A stretch of 8,866 bases of DNA. Origin: an uncultured Pseudoxanthomonas sp. GTDB lineage: Bacteria > Pseudomonadota > Gammaproteobacteria > Xanthomonadales > Xanthomonadaceae. Below the pieces are notes generated by a model. That model saw only the letters and a list, made by a program, of their open reading frames with translations. It was not told the origin of the DNA and ran no database searches. The position numbers and the translations under genes are program-made. The first letter of the stretch is position 1, and each line of letters begins with the position of its first letter. Shown here one piece after another: positions 6,967 through 8,866 of the stretch. The stretch lies in assembly GCA_946886405.1 (NCBI GenBank), contig CAMPIO010000121.1, positions 1-8,866 on the forward strand. Direction: 5' to 3'.

Positions 6967-6972
6967 AGTGTA
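6967..6972 (-). promoter_or_regulatory. Candidate -10 element giving a leaderless acyltransferase mRNA
   Basis: On the minus strand TACACT (6972-6967) matches TATAAT at 4 of 6 positions including the key first A and final T. If its last T is -7, transcription would start at 6960, the A of the acyltransferase ATG. No recognisable -35 lies 16-18 bases upstream. The only intergenic space before the operon is this 91-base region. Confidence 0.35.
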
Positions 6973-6992
6973 GCCAACCCGCCTGACGCGTC

Positions 6993-7022
6993 TTGGGTCG
7001 GGAACACCGCTCCCGCTATCCT
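6993..7022 (+). promoter_or_regulatory. Candidate dtd promoter with embedded dyad
   Basis: TTGGGT (6993-6998) and TATCCT (7017-7022), separated by 18 bases, form a weak sigma-70-like promoter that would start near 7029, about 23 bases before the dtd ATG. The spacer contains an imperfect dyad at 6999-7015 (CGGGAAC-ACC-GCTCCCG, six of seven pairs matching), placed where a repressor or activator could act. Confidence 0.33.
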
Positions 7023-7051
7023 GCCCGCTGCTCCGGATCGGACATCCGCCA

Positions 7052-7492
7052 ATGCTTTCCCTGATCCAGCGTGTGACCCGGGCCGCCGTCACGGTCGAGG
7101 AGGAGGTCGTTGGCGCCATCGACGGTGGCCTGCTGGCGCTGGTCGCCATGGAGCCGGGCGACACCGATGCGCAGGTCGCGCGCATGGCCGAACGGCTGCT
7201 GGGCTATCGCGTGTTCGCCGACGAGGCCGGGCGGATGAACCGGTCCCTTGCCGACACCGGCGGAGGACTGCTGCTCGTCAGTCAGTTCACCCTGGCCGCG
7301 GATACCCGATCGGGGATGCGCCCCAGCTTCACCACCGCCGCCCCGCCCGCCGAGGCTGAACAGGGCTTCAACCGACTGGTCTCGATCTGCCGCCAAACGC
7401 ACGCCGGAAGGGTGGAAACCGGGCGCTTCGGTGCCCATATGGTGATCAGCCTCGTCAACGACGGGCCCGTGACCTTCCTGCTGCGTCCCTGA
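7052..7492 (+). CDS. dtd: D-aminoacyl-tRNA deacylase (D-Tyr-tRNA deacylase)
   Basis: A 146-residue protein, the normal length for bacterial DTD. It hydrolyses D-amino acids (and glycine mischarged onto tRNA-Ala) from tRNA in the cytoplasm, keeping D-residues and misacylated tRNAs out of translation. Both signature motifs are intact: SQFTL at 77-81 (T80 in the active site) and the Gly-cisPro motif NDGPVT at 136-141, which gives chiral selectivity; the enzyme works as a dimer with the GP motif reaching into the partner site. The stretch ADTRSGMRPSF (83-93) is also typical. The start MLSLIQRVTRAAV matches the family's conserved N-terminus, so the ATG at 7052 is secure although its ribosome binding site is poor (GGATCGGA about 9 bases upstream). 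It is transcribed away from the acyltransferase and lies 101 bases before rpoD; no terminator is visible, so read-through into rpoD is possible. Confidence 0.96.
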   Translation: MLSLIQRVTRAAVTVEEEVVGAIDGGLLALVAMEPGDTDAQVARMAERLLGYRVFADEAGRMNRSLADTGGGLLLVSQFTLAADTRSGMRPSFTTAAPPAEAEQGFNRLVSICRQTHAGRVETGRFGAHMVISLVNDGPVTFLLRP

Positions 7493-7543
7493 CGTTTCCC
7501 CCTTGCCGGGCGCGAGGCTTCAGGAACCCAAGCCGGCCCGGGC

Positions 7544-7552
7544 TGGTATAAT
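7544..7552 (+). promoter_or_regulatory. rpoD promoter, extended -10 type
   Basis: TGGTATAAT combines a consensus -10 hexamer (7547-7552) with the TG of an extended -10 (7544-7545). At the standard 17-base spacing the -35 position reads GAACCC (7524-7529), unlike TTGACA, so the extended -10 should carry recognition. The predicted start is near 7559, leaving a leader of about 35 bases. This leader is pyrimidine-rich, contains GGTGG (7579-7583) as the only weak Shine-Dalgarno candidate and has AACCTCC immediately before the ATG. Confidence 0.75.
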
Positions 7553-7593
7553 ACGGGGTTCTCCCTTCCTTACTCCCCGGTGGCGCAACCTCC

Positions 7594-8866
7594 ATGGCCA
7601 ACGAACGTCCTGCGCAGCAGTCCGATATCAAGCTCTTGATCAGCAAGGGCCTGGAGCAGGGCTATCTGACTTACGCCGAAGTCAACGATCACCTCCCGGA
7701 CGACATCGTCGATCCGGAGCAGATCGAAGACATCATCGGCATGATCAACGGCATGGGCATCGACGTCCATGAAGTCGCCCCCGATGCCGAGACGCTGCTG
7801 CTCGCCGACGGCAACACCGGTAACCGCGAAGTCGACGAGACGGCTGCCGAAGAAGCCGCCGCCGCCCTGACGTCGCTCGATACCGAAGGTGGCCGCACCA
7901 CCGACCCGGTGCGCATGTACATGCGCGAAATGGGTACCGTCGAGCTGCTGACCCGCGAAGGCGAAATCGCCATCGCCAAGCGCATCGAGGAAGGCCTCGG
8001 CCAGGTGCAGGCGTCGCTGGGCAATTTCCCGTGGTCCATCGAACTGCTGCTGGAAGAGTACGAACTGCACAAGGCGGGCAAGAAGCGTCTGGCCGAAGTG
8101 GTCGTCGGTTTCAACGACGTCGAAGAGCCGGCCGAAGAAGTGCCGGCGGCCGAAGAAGTCGCGGAAGCGGCAGACGAGGCCGACGCCGAGGACGAGAGCG
8201 GCGATGACACCGCTGAGGAAGCCGCACCGACGGGTCCGGACCCCGAAGAAGTCGCCCGCCGCATGCAGGTATTGGCCGACGGCTACGCGAAGTTCAAGAA
8301 GTCGTATGCGAAGAACGGCGCCGACAACAAGGCGGTCGTCAAGCTGCGCACCGAGCTGGGCGAAACCTTCGTCACGTTGAAGTTGCCGTTGCCGCTCACC
8401 GACACGCTGGTGCGCAAGTTGCGCGAAGTCGTGGCGCAGGTGAAAGATCACGAGCGTCGCGTGCTGCACTTGTGCGCCAATGTCGCCAAGATGCCGCGCA
8501 AGGAATTCCTGCGCGCGTGGGAAGGTAACCAGACCAACCTCGGTTGGGTGGACGAGGTGCTGAAGCGCAAGCAGAAGTGGTCGTCCGGCCTGCGTGACGT
8601 GCGTGAGCAGATCGTCGCCGAGCAGGAAGCCACCATCGCCGTCGAACAGGCGATGCACCTGACCCTGGCCGACATCAAGGACATCAGCCGCGCGATGGCC
8701 TATGGCGAAGCGAAGGCCCGCAAGGCCAAGAAGGAAATGGTCGAGGCCAACCTGCGCCTGGTCATCTCCATCGCCAAGAAGTACACCAACCGCGGCCTGC
8801 AGTTCCTCGACCTGATCCAGGAAGGCAACATCGGCCTGATGAAGGCGGTGGACAAGTTCGAATACC
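7594..8866 (+). CDS. rpoD: RNA polymerase primary sigma factor RpoD (sigma-70), 5' part
   Basis: The first 424 residues of the housekeeping sigma factor; the frame stays open to the window end and the gene continues beyond. Region 1.1 is about 8-75 ([20 protein letters not shown], 10-29; [13 protein letters not shown], 46-58). Region 1.2 begins with [20 protein letters not shown] (104-123). The non-conserved region spans about 135-375 and contains an acidic stretch at 176-219 in which nearly half the residues are Asp or Glu. Region 2.1-2.2 follows ([16 protein letters not shown], 386-401; [19 protein letters not shown], 406-424). Regions 2.3 to 4.2 lie outside the window. The protein binds core RNA polymerase and directs it to -10/-35 promoters. 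The ATG at 7594 is supported by the N-terminus [13 protein letters not shown], which I recognise as that of Xanthomonadaceae RpoD. Immediate upstream neighbour is dtd, not dnaG as in the E. coli rpsU-dnaG-rpoD operon, and it has its own strong extended -10. Confidence 0.97.
   Translation, partial: MANERPAQQSDIKLLISKGLEQGYLTYAEVNDHLPDDIVDPEQIEDIIGMINGMGIDVHEVAPDAETLLLADGNTGNREVDETAAEEAAAALTSLDTEGGRTTDPVRMYMREMGTVELLTREGEIAIAKRIEEGLGQVQASLGNFPWSIELLLEEYELHKAGKKRLAEVVVGFNDVEEPAEEVPAAEEVAEAADEADAEDESGDDTAEEAAPTGPDPEEVARRMQVLADGYAKFKKSYAKNGADNKAVVKLRTELGETFVTLKLPLPLTDTLVRKLREVVAQVKDHERRVLHLCANVAKMPRKEFLRAWEGNQTNLGWVDEVLKRKQKWSSGLRDVREQIVAEQEATIAVEQAMHLTLADIKDISRAMAYGEAKARKAKKEMVEANLRLVISIAKKYTNRGLQFLDLIQEGNIGLMKAVDKFEY
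8131..8159 (+). repeat. Short direct repeat inside the acidic RpoD segment
   Basis: GCCGAAGAAGT occurs at 8131-8141 and again at 8149-8159, 18 bases apart and in frame, encoding AEEVPA followed by AEEVAE. It suggests local duplication by slippage within the variable non-conserved region of rpoD. Confidence 0.5.

Noticed and set aside
6961..7185. A 75-codon N-terminal extension of the acyltransferase into dtd.
   Set aside because: It would read antisense through dtd and the intergenic region, and the ATG at 6960 already gives the family's usual length.
5857..7359. A 500-codon open frame on the plus strand crossing three genes.
   Set aside because: It runs antisense through the Sel1-type and acyltransferase genes, across their shared intergenic region and into dtd in the wrong frame; composition is Arg/Gly/Ala-rich without motifs.
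7523..7529. GGAACCC upstream of rpoD as a sigma-E-type -35 element.
   Set aside because: No matching TCTGA-like -10 at the right distance, and the consensus extended -10 nearby explains the promoter better.
7506..7543. GC-rich inverted repeats (CCGGGC/GCCCGG, GGCTT/AAGCC, GCCCGGGC) between dtd and rpoD as a dtd terminator.
   Set aside because: The stems are short, compete with one another, lack a following T-run and overlap the rpoD promoter; not good enough to call.
7570..8658. A 362-codon open frame on the minus strand, antisense to rpoD.
   Set aside because: It lies opposite a well-recognised rpoD and its product has no family features; long antisense frames arise from the codon-position GC bias of this genome.

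Overview
The window is about 8.9 kb of GC-rich DNA (mostly C or G at third codon positions) that reads as chromosomal backbone of a gammaproteobacterium of the family Xanthomonadaceae (Xanthomonas, Stenotrophomonas, Pseudoxanthomonas, Lysobacter and relatives). The best marker is the RpoD N-terminus at the right end, which I recognise as the Xanthomonadaceae form; the genus cannot be fixed by eye. No tRNA, rRNA, insertion sequence, phage gene, CRISPR array or plasmid function was seen. Coding density is very high and the longest gap is about 100 bases.

Left part, + strand: the C-terminal part of a CDP-glycerol glycerophosphotransferase-like surface-polymer transferase (1-567), then a complete family 2 glycosyltransferase (658-1473). 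The 90-base gap between them holds a Pho-box-like direct repeat. The GT2 gene meets the next block tail to tail with no base between the two stop codons (TGA|TCA).

Middle, - strand, read from 6960 down to 1474: a compact five-gene block, probably one operon. In order it encodes a lipid A (LpxL/HtrB-type) acyltransferase, an exported Sel1/TPR-like repeat protein with an unrecognised N-terminal half, two membrane proteins with bacterial PH (bPH2, YdbS/YdbT-type) domains, and a family 9 (heptosyltransferase-like) glycosyltransferase. The first junction has a 9-base gap (if the upstream start of the second gene is used); each of the next three is a TGATG stop/start overlap, so translation of the last four genes should be coupled. 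All recognisable products act on or in the cell envelope. I infer a co-produced envelope module around lipid A/LPS, with the role of the two PH-domain proteins and the Sel1 protein unknown. This is the best candidate here for an undescribed system.

Right part, + strand: dtd (D-aminoacyl-tRNA deacylase, 7052-7492), divergent from the acyltransferase across a 91-base region with candidate promoters and an operator-like dyad, then the start of rpoD (7594 to the window end, first 424 codons) behind a perfect extended -10 element. RpoD carries a strongly acidic stretch in its non-conserved region.
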